In this document: positions 7,261-14,878 of the stretch, one piece after another
Layout of the letters: every line of letters begins with the position of its first letter
Position numbering within the stretch: the stretch's first letter is position 1
Origin: DATFYM01 sp035315065
GTDB taxonomy: Bacteria; Acidobacteriota; Terriglobia; UBA7540
NCBI GenBank assembly: GCA_035315065.1
Contig: DATFYM010000105.1
Span: forward strand, 15,335 to 79,334
DNA: 64,000 nucleotides
Direction of reading: 5' to 3'
Notes under the pieces: model-generated
Seen by the model: the letters and a program-made list of their open reading frames with translations, nothing else
Told to the model about the DNA's origin: nothing
Database searches by the model: none
Program-made: the position numbers and the translations under genes

Positions 7261-9258
7261 ATGATTCAACTTTCTTCTGCCGGGAAGCACTTCGGCCCCA
7301 AGACGCTCTTTGAAGATCTCGACTGGCTCATTACGCCCCAGGAACGCATCAGCTTGGTGGGCGCCAATGGCACCGGCAAGTCGACGCTGTTGAAGGTGCT
7401 GGCAGGCCTCGACTCGCTCGACTACGGCTCCATCACCCGCGCCAAAGGGATCACCGCCGGGTACCTGCCGCAGGACGGGCTCTCGCTCTCCGGGCGCAGC
7501 GTCCTGGCTGAGTGCCTCTCCGTGTTCGACCGCTTGCGGGCCATGGAGCCGGAGATGGAGGCGCTCACCCACCAGATGTCCGAACTCGACCCGGACGGGG
7601 ACCAGTACGAGCGCGTCGCCGATCGCTACCATCGGCTGGAGAGCGAGTTTAGCGCTCACGACGGCTATCGGCTGGAGGCGCAGGCGGCCACGGTGCTCTC
7701 GGGCCTGGGGTTCCCACGCGAGGATTGGAGCCGGCCCACGGAGGAGTTTTCGGGCGGCTGGCAGATGCGCATCGCGCTGGCCAAGCTGCTGCTGGAGAAG
7801 CCCAACCTGCTCCTGCTGGACGAGCCTACCAACCACCTCGATCTGGAGGCGCGCAACTGGCTGGAGGATTTTCTCGCCTCCTACCCGTTCGCCTGCGTGC
7901 TGGTGTCGCACGACCGCTATTTCCTCGATGTGACGGTGAAGAAGACCGTTGAGCTGTGGAACCATCGCGCCCACTTTTACAGCGGCAATTACGATCGGTA
8001 TCTCCAGCAGAAAGCGGAGCGGCAGGCGCAGATCGAGGCGGCCTACCGCAACCAGCAAGAGCGGGTGCAGCAACTCGAAGTGTTCATCAATCGCTTCCGC
8101 TACCAGGCCACCAAAGCCAAGCAGGTGCAAAGCCGCATCAAGGAGCTGGAGCGTATGGAGCGGGTGGAGGTGCCGCCGCAGGAAAAGACCATCCACTTCT
8201 CCTTTCCGCAGCCGAAGCCGAGCGGGCACATCGTGGCCGAGTTCAAAGGCGTGGCCAAGAGCTACGGAGAGAAGCTGGTGTTCCGCAACGTCGATTTCAT
8301 CATCGACCGCGGCGATCGCGTGGCCCTGGTGGGCGTGAACGGGGCAGGGAAATCGACGCTGATCAAGCTGCTCGCCGGCACTGAGCCGGTGACGCGCGGC
8401 GAACTCCGGCTGGGCCACAACGTGGAAGTGGATTACTTCGCCCAGGACCAGTACAAGGCGCTCGACGCCAATGCACGCGTGCTGGACGACCTGGCCAGCA
8501 TCGCCCCCGCCGCGGTGAGCGGCCAGACGCAACTGCGCAGCCTGTTGGGATGCTTCCTCTTTTCCGAGGACGACGTCTTCAAGCGCATCGGCGTGCTCTC
8601 CGGCGGCGAGCGCAATCGCTACGCGCTGGCGCGCATGTTGCTGCAGCCTTCCAACTTCCTGCTGCTGGACGAGCCGACCAACCATCTCGATATGCGCGCC
8701 AAGGACGTCCTGCTGGAGGCGCTGGAGAAGTTCAAGGGCACGGTGGTGTTCGTCTCCCACGACCGCTATTTCATCGATAAGCTCGCCACGCGGGTGTTCG
8801 AGATCGAAGCCGGCCGGCTGCACGTGTTCCCCGGAAACTACGAGGACTATCTCTGGCGCAAGCAGGCGCCGGAGTCGAGCGTAGCGCGGGCGTCCCGCCC
8901 GCTGTGGCGGGAGCGTCCCGCTCCCGCGCGAAAGGATGAACCCGCAAGCAACGGCCACGGCCGCCAATCGGACAGATCGCCGGCTGCCGGAAACCAACCA
9001 CCGGCGGAGGTCGCACCGGCAGGGAAGCGGTTGAATCCCATCCTGGCGCGGCAAATGCAGAAACGGGCGAAAGAACTGGAAGAGGAAATCGCCCGCTGCG
9101 AAGCCGAGATCGCCGAGGGCGAGTCTCAACTAGCCCAGTTCAGGAGTCAGGAGGAATCGGCGCGCCTGGGGCGGCTGGTGAAGGATCGCCGTGTTAGCCT
9201 GGAGGAGCTGTGGAAAGAGTGGGAACAAGTTTCGCAAGCGGTGGAATCGGAGCGGTAG
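7261..9258 (+). CDS. ABC-F family ATPase (translation factor type)
   Basis: Twin ATPase protein of 665 residues without membrane domains. The first cassette has GANGTGKST (about residue 34), signature FSGGWQMR (about 163) and LLLLDEPTNHLD. The second has GVNGAGKST (about 358), LSGGERNR and LLLDEPTNHLD. The linker between the cassettes (about 240-320, charged, with RFRYQATKAKQVQSRIKELE) is the P-site tRNA interaction motif region of ABC-F proteins. These bind the ribosomal E site and regulate translation or protect against antibiotics. The C-terminal extension ends in a coiled coil (KRAKELEEEIARCEAEI), as in Uup/YfmR-type members. Between the second cassette and the coil, an in-frame REP-like palindrome codes for RASRPLWRERPAPARKD. 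Confidence 0.93.
   Translation: MIQLSSAGKHFGPKTLFEDLDWLITPQERISLVGANGTGKSTLLKVLAGLDSLDYGSITRAKGITAGYLPQDGLSLSGRSVLAECLSVFDRLRAMEPEMEALTHQMSELDPDGDQYERVADRYHRLESEFSAHDGYRLEAQAATVLSGLGFPREDWSRPTEEFSGGWQMRIALAKLLLEKPNLLLLDEPTNHLDLEARNWLEDFLASYPFACVLVSHDRYFLDVTVKKTVELWNHRAHFYSGNYDRYLQQKAERQAQIEAAYRNQQERVQQLEVFINRFRYQATKAKQVQSRIKELERMERVEVPPQEKTIHFSFPQPKPSGHIVAEFKGVAKSYGEKLVFRNVDFIIDRGDRVALVGVNGAGKSTLIKLLAGTEPVTRGELRLGHNVEVDYFAQDQYKALDANARVLDDLASIAPAAVSGQTQLRSLLGCFLFSEDDVFKRIGVLSGGERNRYALARMLLQPSNFLLLDEPTNHLDMRAKDVLLEALEKFKGTVVFVSHDRYFIDKLATRVFEIEAGRLHVFPGNYEDYLWRKQAPESSVARASRPLWRERPAPARKDEPASNGHGRQSDRSPAAGNQPPAEVAPAGKRLNPILARQMQKRAKELEEEIARCEAEIAEGESQLAQFRSQEESARLGRLVKDRRVSLEELWKEWEQVSQAVESER
8878..8937. 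repeat. REP-like palindrome inserted in frame into the ABC-F gene
   Basis: GCGCGGGCGTCCCGCCCGC and GGGAGCGTCCCGCTCCC form two adjacent hairpins. They resemble widespread intergenic hairpins of Acidobacteria, yet here they lie in the flexible linker before the C-terminal coiled coil and keep the frame. Confidence 0.6.
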
Positions 9259-9332
9259 GCCCAAGCGGCGGGCCCTCAGGCAAAGCGCGTTTATTCCCGT
9301 GGCTTGGCGGCACATTTTGAAGGTGGTGTAGA

Positions 9333-9575
9333 ATGGGAAGCAAGGGGTTCAAAGAGATGGCTGCCCTCAAGAACATCAGTGTGGAAGAGCTCAGAGCGCT
9401 GGCAGGCGACGTCGTAGACGAAAAGTTGCGCGAGTTCCTGGGTGATCCTGACGAGGGCCTTGCCCTGCGCCCGCAGGTTCGAAAGCGCTTGCTGAAGAGT
9501 CTGCGCCAACCGAAGGAATCAAGAGAAACCGTTTCTGCTGCCGAGGCGGCGCGGCGCCTGGCGATGGAGTTTTGA
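9333..9575 (+). CDS. small hypothetical protein (antitoxin-like size and composition)
   Basis: 80-residue acidic/basic helical protein. The start at 9333 has GAAGGTGG about 7 nt upstream; an internal ATG at 9357 (MAALKNIS) is an alternative. It contains LREFLGDPDEGLALRPQVRKRLL, a pattern of the kind seen in small antitoxin or regulator proteins, but I cannot assign a family. No toxin gene follows; the next gene starts 14 nt later and looks unrelated to toxins. Confidence 0.55.
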   Translation: MGSKGFKEMAALKNISVEELRALAGDVVDEKLREFLGDPDEGLALRPQVRKRLLKSLRQPKESRETVSAAEAARRLAMEF

Positions 9576-9589
9576 GAGGAGTGGAACAT

Positions 9590-9973
9590 ATGAGCGAGCA
9601 ACAAGCGAAATCTGGTAATAGCTCCACCGACGCCGTCGCTTCTCTTATCGCCTTTGCGGCCCTGGCGAGGGGGTTCGCGCCGACTCAGCCCTTGTTCGAG
9701 GCCTACACTGTGCGTAACCGCGTGTATAAGGCTGAGAACATCAACCTTGACGGGTATACATTCAAGAACTGCGCGTTCATTAACTGTGTCCTGGCAACTA
9801 CTCAAGGGAATTTTACGCTTGAGAGTTGCCACGTTTCTTTGTGTACCGTGCAGTTCTCTGGGAACGCGCTTAGAATCGTTAAGCTTTCCTCCATCCTGCT
9901 TGGAAATTGGGATCAACTGAACAAGTCACTGCGGCCCTATCTGGAGCCGGATGGAGCGTTGACCATTCTATGA
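9590..9973 (+). CDS. hypothetical protein with short beta-helix-like repeat
   Basis: 127 residues from ATG 9590, which is preceded by GAGAGGA at 9574-9580. The middle reads NINLDGYTFKNCAFINCVL followed by FTLESCHVSLCTVQF, a short run of N/F/C-rich strands like pentapeptide or right-handed beta-helix coils. There is no signal peptide. Its stop overlaps the next start (ATGA at 9970-9973), so the membrane protein that follows is translationally coupled and is the likely partner. Confidence 0.6.
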   Translation: MSEQQAKSGNSSTDAVASLIAFAALARGFAPTQPLFEAYTVRNRVYKAENINLDGYTFKNCAFINCVLATTQGNFTLESCHVSLCTVQFSGNALRIVKLSSILLGNWDQLNKSLRPYLEPDGALTIL

Positions 9974-10554
9974 GCCTTGATTGGTTTAAGTCCGTTTCTG
10001 CGCAAATCGGCGTCGAGGGAAGGAACATCGTCATTGTTGCAGGCCTAGTCTTCTGCGCCTTCGGCCTATGGCTGTTTCTAAGCGGCTACAAGGATCATCC
10101 GCTACTCTCATGGGTTTTTGTGTCGGCATTCTTCCTGTTGGGCGCTTCAATTGCGCTGATCGGCCTGCTTGTCAAGCCTCAACCTTCTGAGATAGCTCAA
10201 AAGTTCCTCCTCCAGCAGGTCGGACAGCAGTTTTTTTACGCTGGCGGATTACAATCGCCTTCTGATGTGCTCGAGGTCCTTCGAACGCTCCAGAACATCC
10301 GTCCTCTACCACCTCCCTCAGCCGTTGTCGAGGGATCCGCTTCCAACGAGGGTGAATACAAACCACTATCACCCGAGGAAGCCGCGGCGTTGGCGGCAAA
10401 GGACCGCGAGGGTATCGAACGCATGATTCGGTTGCAAGCCGAGAGAATACAGACTGGGTTGGGTGTCCAGCAGGCCGCTGCCGAGGCGCCGAAGCAAATC
10501 ACGGCGTCAAACCAGGCGGCTTCGCAAAGTGATAAAGGAAAGAAAGAAGCTTAG
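9970..10554 (+). CDS. hypothetical protein with two membrane helices
   Basis: 194 residues from ATG 9970. Two membrane helices (about residues 17-40 and 47-70: IVIVAGLVFCAFGLWLFL and FVSAFFLLGASIALIGLL) are followed by a long soluble, Glu/Ala-rich C-terminal region. It is coupled to the beta-helix-like gene by an ATGA overlap. It may anchor that protein or a complex at the membrane; no family was recognised. Confidence 0.6.
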   Translation: MSLDWFKSVSAQIGVEGRNIVIVAGLVFCAFGLWLFLSGYKDHPLLSWVFVSAFFLLGASIALIGLLVKPQPSEIAQKFLLQQVGQQFFYAGGLQSPSDVLEVLRTLQNIRPLPPPSAVVEGSASNEGEYKPLSPEEAAALAAKDREGIERMIRLQAERIQTGLGVQQAAAEAPKQITASNQAASQSDKGKKEA

Positions 10555-10656
10555 CGCATGATCTTTTTGTCAGAAAGCCTTTCGACCCCAGAGGCCCCCA
10601 CGGGGCGGTATGGAGCGATGTGGAAGCCAAGGTCCCGAGTTGTCATGGTCAGACAC

Positions 10657-11391
10657 TCAGAGCGATTCATCGTGAGAAGAGGCAGCAAGGAACCGTGGGC
10701 CGAGCCAGACCAGGGCCACGGCGTCGATTAGGAAATGCGCGGTCATGGAAGGATAGAGGCTTCCGAGGTGGACGGCTGGCCAGGCGAGCAGCGCGCCCAT
10801 GATCATCACTCGGACCACGCCACTCACGCCCTGGTAAGTGTGAGCGAGGCCGAAGGCGACCGACGAAAGCGCCCAACCCCATCCGACGGAATGGCACCAG
10901 TGCGACAGGACGGAAAGCAGAAAGCCCCGGTAAAGGAACTCCTCGCAGAAGCCGGCGGTGGGCGCGACCACGAGTGCCGCCCAGAGTTTCTCCTTTGGCG
11001 TCGACGGCATCAGCAGGTGGACGAGTTCCGACTCCGGTTGCAGCCATCCGCGGCGCTCGGCTACCAGGACCACTCCCAGGCCTGCCAGCGCCAGGCCTGC
11101 CAGGAGGGACGTCCAGGCGGCGAAGGCCCCTGGAGAACACGTCTCGAACCCGGCGGGCGAAAGCCTGGTCGACGCCACCAACACCACGGCGCCGCCCACC
11201 AGGGCGAGCAGCCATTCCGAAAGGACGGCCGAGAAGTAGAGGGCTAGCCGGGGCATGGTGCGGATTTCGGCTTGCCGGGTGCTGACGATGGAGAGCGCCG
11301 GGACTGCGACGACGACGATGAGGGCAAAGGCGATTTCGAGCGAATTGGCGAGCACGTCAAAAGTCCTCGCGGGGAGCTTGGGCGCGTTCAC
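10657..11391 (-). CDS. CPBP family intramembrane protease (CAAX-protease-like)
   Basis: Polytopic membrane protein with the motif EEFLYRGFL (Glu-Glu..Arg, motif 1), GLAHTYQG (motif 2 His) and HFLIDAVAL (motif 3 His) expected of CPBP/Abi intramembrane glutamic proteases. I place the start at GTG 11391, which overlaps the stop of the upstream TetR gene (GTGA); the frame is open to GTG 11424. Coupling to the TetR gene suggests that the regulator controls it. The substrate is unknown; such proteases process prenylated or signal-like peptides or give bacteriocin immunity. Confidence 0.88.
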   Translation of the reverse strand: MNAPKLPARTFDVLANSLEIAFALIVVVAVPALSIVSTRQAEIRTMPRLALYFSAVLSEWLLALVGGAVVLVASTRLSPAGFETCSPGAFAAWTSLLAGLALAGLGVVLVAERRGWLQPESELVHLLMPSTPKEKLWAALVVAPTAGFCEEFLYRGFLLSVLSHWCHSVGWGWALSSVAFGLAHTYQGVSGVVRVMIMGALLAWPAVHLGSLYPSMTAHFLIDAVALVWLGPRFLAASSHDESL

Positions 11392-11993
11392 CGGAGCAAG
11401 TACGAGCCCAGCATGGCGCGGCACCGGTCGCGGTAAACCTCAACCGGAACCTTCTCTGGCGCCATCAACCACTGCAAGCAGTAGCCGTCGACCAAAGCGC
11501 GGATCGCGGCCGCGGCATCTTCCGGGCGGACCCGCCGAAACTGCTGCTGCGCGATGCCTTCGGCGACAATCGCCATATCGCGGCGCCGGCAGTTCTCGAA
11601 GAACGCCGCCAGAAGCCCCCGGAAGCGCTCCGACCTGCCCGCCTGGGCTACGAAATCGAAGAGGACGCGATAGAACTTGCGATTCACCTCGGCGCTATGA
11701 AACAAAAGCTCCATCTCCGCCGCCAGGCGCGCGCGAGGAGTGCCGCCGGCTTGGGCGACCTCGTCCAGGGTGTGGTCCATCTGGGTCAAAAGCCAATCCA
11801 GCACGCCAAACAGCAGCTCCTCTTTGGTCGGAAAATAGTAGAGCGCTCCGCCCTTACTCGAACCGGCCCGGGCCACCACCGCGTCCAGAGTGGTGCCCTC
11901 GATGCCTTTTTCCAGGATCTCGGCGTACCCCGCCTTCACCAAGGCATCGCGACGGCGCTCAGCAAGAGCAGGGTCAGCTCGGCGTGGACTCAT
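11388..11993 (-). CDS. TetR/AcrR family transcriptional regulator
   Basis: 201 residues. The N-terminal helix-turn-helix includes AGYAEILEKGIEGTTLDAV, then ARAGSSKGGALYYFPTKEEL, the standard TetR DNA-recognition segment. The C-terminal ligand domain resembles the BetI group (TetR_C_6). It is first in a two-gene unit with the CPBP protease, with overlapping stop and start, so autoregulation of the pair is likely. Ligand unknown. Confidence 0.92.
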   Translation of the reverse strand: MSPRRADPALAERRRDALVKAGYAEILEKGIEGTTLDAVVARAGSSKGGALYYFPTKEELLFGVLDWLLTQMDHTLDEVAQAGGTPRARLAAEMELLFHSAEVNRKFYRVLFDFVAQAGRSERFRGLLAAFFENCRRRDMAIVAEGIAQQQFRRVRPEDAAAAIRALVDGYCLQWLMAPEKVPVEVYRDRCRAMLGSYLLR

Positions 11994-12119
11994 CTTTTTT
12001 CCATCCCCGTATTCATAGAACGTCTGGACGGATTATAGGCCAGGTTAGAGGCTCTGAGCCAGTAAAAGAGGAAAGTAATCGAGGCCAAGCACCGACTCGG
12101 AAGCTGTGAAGAAACTAAA

Positions 12120-12445
12120 CACAGAGGCGCAGAGACACAGAGAAAGAGTGAGAAGATCGCAGTTAGATCCCGTTTATCTCCGGACGTTCTCTCACGTTTT
12201 CTCAATTCTCTCTGTGTCTCCGTAAACCAAGGTCGTTATTTCTTGCTTTTTTTTGGCAAGAATTTTTCACAAATCGCGAGATTCGTCACGGCGTGCGAAA
12301 AAAAACTCCAACACGGAGATCCCAGAGGAACTCGCGGAGAAAACGGAGAAGAGCGCGCAACAAGCGGGTGGTCAACCACGGTATTTCTTCTCCGTGGCCT
12401 CTGTGACGGCCTCTGCGGCCTCTGTGTTGGCGTCTTGTTTTGGTT
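12120..12445. repeat. degenerate CACAGAG/CTCTGTG repeat region
   Basis: Non-coding stretch (11994-12524) between divergent genes. It holds CACAGAG-type units at 12120-12148, TCTCTGTGTCTC at 12207-12222 and a set of GGCCTCTGTG units at 12382-12440, in opposing orientations, plus a T-rich hairpin near 12243-12260 (CTTGC..GCAAG). I see no gene here. Confidence 0.55.
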
Positions 12446-12524
12446 GCGGCCATAAGGGCTGCGCTGTGTCTCTGTGATGAAAGCTCCTTGTGCTACGATA
12501 GGCTCCGAGGCCACAAGAACGAAC

Positions 12525-13655
12525 ATGGGTGCGACCGCCAAAACGAACCTCATCGGCCTTGGCCGCGACGAACTGGAGCGGCTGGCGGCGGAGTACTGTC
12601 GGGCGCCCTACCGAGGGCGACAACTCTACCACGCCCTTTACGGCCGGCGCGAGCGCGAGATCGCTGCCATCACCGATCTCGATCGCGAGTTCCGTGGCCT
12701 GCTCGCGTCGCGCTATCACATCGTCTACCCCAGCATTGCTCGTGTGTTTGTGTCGCGCGACGGATCAGTCCGCTACCTTCTCGCGCTGGACGATGGGCAG
12801 ACGGTAGAGGCCGTCTACATGCCCACCGAGCAAGGCGACCGTGACCGCACCACCCTGTGCATTTCGAGCCAGGTGGGTTGCGCGGTCGACTGCAAGTTCT
12901 GTTTCACGGGATTGCTGGGGCTGAGAAGAAACCTCACGGCGGGCGAGATCGTGGGGCAGGTACTGGCGCTGGTGGTGGCCCAATCGATCCCGCCCAAGGC
13001 CCGGCTGAGCGTGGTGTTCATGGGCCAGGGCGAGCCTCTGCTCAACCTGGGGCCGGTGATGAAGGCCGTCGGCCTTCTTGCCTCCACCGACGGCTGCGGC
13101 ATCGCCCTGCGCCGTATCACGCTTTCGACGGCGGGAATCGTCCCCCGCATCCACGACCTGGCGCGCGAACTGGTGCGACCCAACCTGGCAATTTCTCTCA
13201 ACGCATCCAACGAAGAGCAGCGCAGCGCCTTGATGCCCATCAACCGGAAGTACTCGCTACGGGACCTGATGGATGCCTGCCGCGCCTATCCGCTGCGGCC
13301 TCGCGAACGGCTGACGTTCGAGTATGTGATGCTGGACGGCATCAACGATTCGGACGCCGATGCCCGCCGTGTCGCCGAGTTGCTGCGCGGCATGGCGGCG
13401 CGCGTCAACCTGATCCCCTATAACGGCGGCGCCTGGCTTGCTTATCGTGCTTCGCCGCTGGCACGGGTTCTGGGGTTCCAGAGGATTCTCGGCGAGCGCC
13501 GTGTTCCCGCCTTCATTCGGATCTCGCGCGGTCAGGACATCATGGCGGCGTGCGGCCAGTTGAGCCTCGTCGGCAGCGGCTCGTCCTTGGACAGCACACC
13601 CCCGGCCGTCGGACTCGGCGCCCCACCGTCAGCGGGGCCAGCCGCGCACTTGTAA
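12525..13655 (+). CDS. rlmN: 23S rRNA (adenine2503-C2)-methyltransferase RlmN
   Basis: Radical SAM methyltransferase that methylates C2 of A2503 in 23S rRNA and A37 of some tRNAs. The radical SAM cluster motif is CAVDCKFC (C-x3-C-x2-C) preceded by SSQVG. The N-terminal helical domain fits the family (LIGLGRDELERLAAEY). GQGEPLLN and the C-terminal AACGQL motif with the methyl-carrier cysteine (RGQDIMAACGQL) are present. I prefer ATG 12525 (MGATAKTNL) over the upstream GTG 12474/ATG 12477, because family homology begins there. The C-terminal tail after the cysteine motif is Pro/Ser-rich and longer than usual. Confidence 0.93.
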   Translation: MGATAKTNLIGLGRDELERLAAEYCRAPYRGRQLYHALYGRREREIAAITDLDREFRGLLASRYHIVYPSIARVFVSRDGSVRYLLALDDGQTVEAVYMPTEQGDRDRTTLCISSQVGCAVDCKFCFTGLLGLRRNLTAGEIVGQVLALVVAQSIPPKARLSVVFMGQGEPLLNLGPVMKAVGLLASTDGCGIALRRITLSTAGIVPRIHDLARELVRPNLAISLNASNEEQRSALMPINRKYSLRDLMDACRAYPLRPRERLTFEYVMLDGINDSDADARRVAELLRGMAARVNLIPYNGGAWLAYRASPLARVLGFQRILGERRVPAFIRISRGQDIMAACGQLSLVGSGSSLDSTPPAVGLGAPPSAGPAAHL

Positions 13656-13693
13656 CGACGTAGGACGTGGAAAAAAGGACAAGGAGAACTGTG

Positions 13694-14734
13694 TTACTGG
13701 ACCTTGATCAGCGGCCGGGTCTTGGCGATCACCTCGCCGATCTCCTGCGCGGGTACGTCGCGTTCAGTGAGGGCAGCCAGGCACCTGGCAACATCCCTTG
13801 CGGCTATCGAGAGCAGCAGCCCACCGGAGGTCTGCGGATCATAGAGCAGGTTCCGAATTTCCTCTGGGATCTCGTCTGCGAACTCGACACAACCGCAGAT
13901 GAAATCCATATTGCGTTTGAGCCCGCCGGGAAGATAGCCCTCGCGAGAGCACTCCAGCGCTTCCGGCAGAAACTTCACGTGCCGGTGGTCGAGCACGAGG
14001 CTGACCTTGCTGCCAGCGGCCAGCTCGCGAGCGTGGCCGAGCAGGCCGAAGCCCGTGATGTCCGTGGCGGCATGAACTTCGAATTCGAGCGCCACCTCGC
14101 TTGCCGTGCGGTTCAGCGCACACATCGAGTCCACGGCCACCGTCACCGCGGATTCGCCGGCGCGTCCCTTCTTGATGGCGGTACCGAGAATGCCGGTGCC
14201 GAGGCGCTTGGTAAGAATCAGGAGGTCACCGACGCGCGCCGAAGAATTGGTGAGCACGCGCGACGGATTGATGAGCCCGGTGACGGCGTAGCCGAACTTG
14301 ATCTCGTCGTCGCCGATCGAGTGCCCGCCGATGACCGCGCAGCCGGCTTCCTGCATTTTGGCGAGGCCGCCTTGCAGAATCTTCTCCAGGATCTCGATAC
14401 CCTCATTCTTATTGGGAAAACCAACGATGGAAAGCGCCGAGATCGGCCGCCCGCCCATGGCGTAAACATCACTCAAGGAGTTGGCGGCGGCGATCTGCCC
14501 GAACGTGTAAGGATCATCGACGATGGGGGTGAAGAAGTCGACTGTCTGCACCAGCGCCAAGTCGTCGGTGAGTCGATACACTCCGGCGTCGTCGGCGGTG
14601 TCGAAGCCAACCAGGACGTTTGGGTCGGTTTGTTTCGGCAGCTTGCTGAGCACCGAGTCCAAAATACTTGGACTCAACTTGGCCGCTCAACCCGCCGCTT
14701 TCACCATCGCGGTGAGGCGCGTGCGTTCGTCCAT
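13694..14734 (-). CDS. selD: selenide, water dikinase SelD, a selenoprotein (Sec at codon 16)
   Basis: SelD makes selenophosphate from selenide and ATP for selenocysteine and selenouridine synthesis. A normal ORF call would start at TTG 14677 and lack the active-site segment. Reading upstream in frame to ATG 14734 gives MDERTRLTAMVKAAG, then TGA (14689-14687), then AAKLSPSILDSVL. The family N-terminus is exactly this, with Cys or Sec in the AAG-(C/U) position, so the TGA is read as selenocysteine. The protein then has 346 residues, the usual SelD length. Glycine-rich and metal-site motifs follow (DTADDAGVY, VDFFTPIVDDP, ANSLSDVYAMGG, GGHSIGDDEIKFG). A hairpin directly after the UGA fits a bacterial SECIS. 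The host must therefore carry selA, selB and selC, which are not in this window. Confidence 0.95.
14655..14675 (-). promoter_or_regulatory. bacterial SECIS-like hairpin in selD
   Basis: On the coding strand GAGTCCAA, loop GTATT, TTGGACTC is a perfect 8-bp hairpin. The loop starts 19 nt after the UGA and its first base is G. Bacterial SECIS elements need a stem-loop about 16-37 nt downstream of UGA with a G in the first loop positions, so it fits the known rule for SelB binding. Confidence 0.8.
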
Positions 14735-14757
14735 GTTCGAATTATATACACCTGCCC

Positions 14758-14851
14758 GATCTGGAGTGCGGCAGCTTGCTGCCGCTTTGTTTTGATAGCT
14801 GCTCAGCGTGGCCACGGGAAAAAGCGGCAGCAAGCTGCCGCACTCCAGATC
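14758..14851. repeat. perfect 31-bp inverted repeat, REP-like hairpin
   Basis: Arms at 14758-14788 and 14821-14851 are exact reverse complements; each arm contains its own small palindrome (GCGGCAGC TT GCTGCCGC). It sits between the end of the TonB receptor gene and the start of selD. The same core (GGAGTGCGGCAGC) recurs at 33363-33651 beside a RAYT transposase fragment, so it belongs to that REP family. It could also stop transcription coming from the receptor gene. Confidence 0.85.
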
Positions 14852-14878
14852 AAGGCTCACTCACTCCACTACGCCACT

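Noticed and set aside
7237..9129. 630-codon minus-strand frame opposite the ABC-F gene
   Set aside because: Antisense shadow of a GC-rich gene with complete ABC motifs on the plus strand.
12440..12844. 134-codon plus-strand frame overlapping rlmN
   Set aside because: Different frame from the radical SAM gene, with no recognisable sequence.
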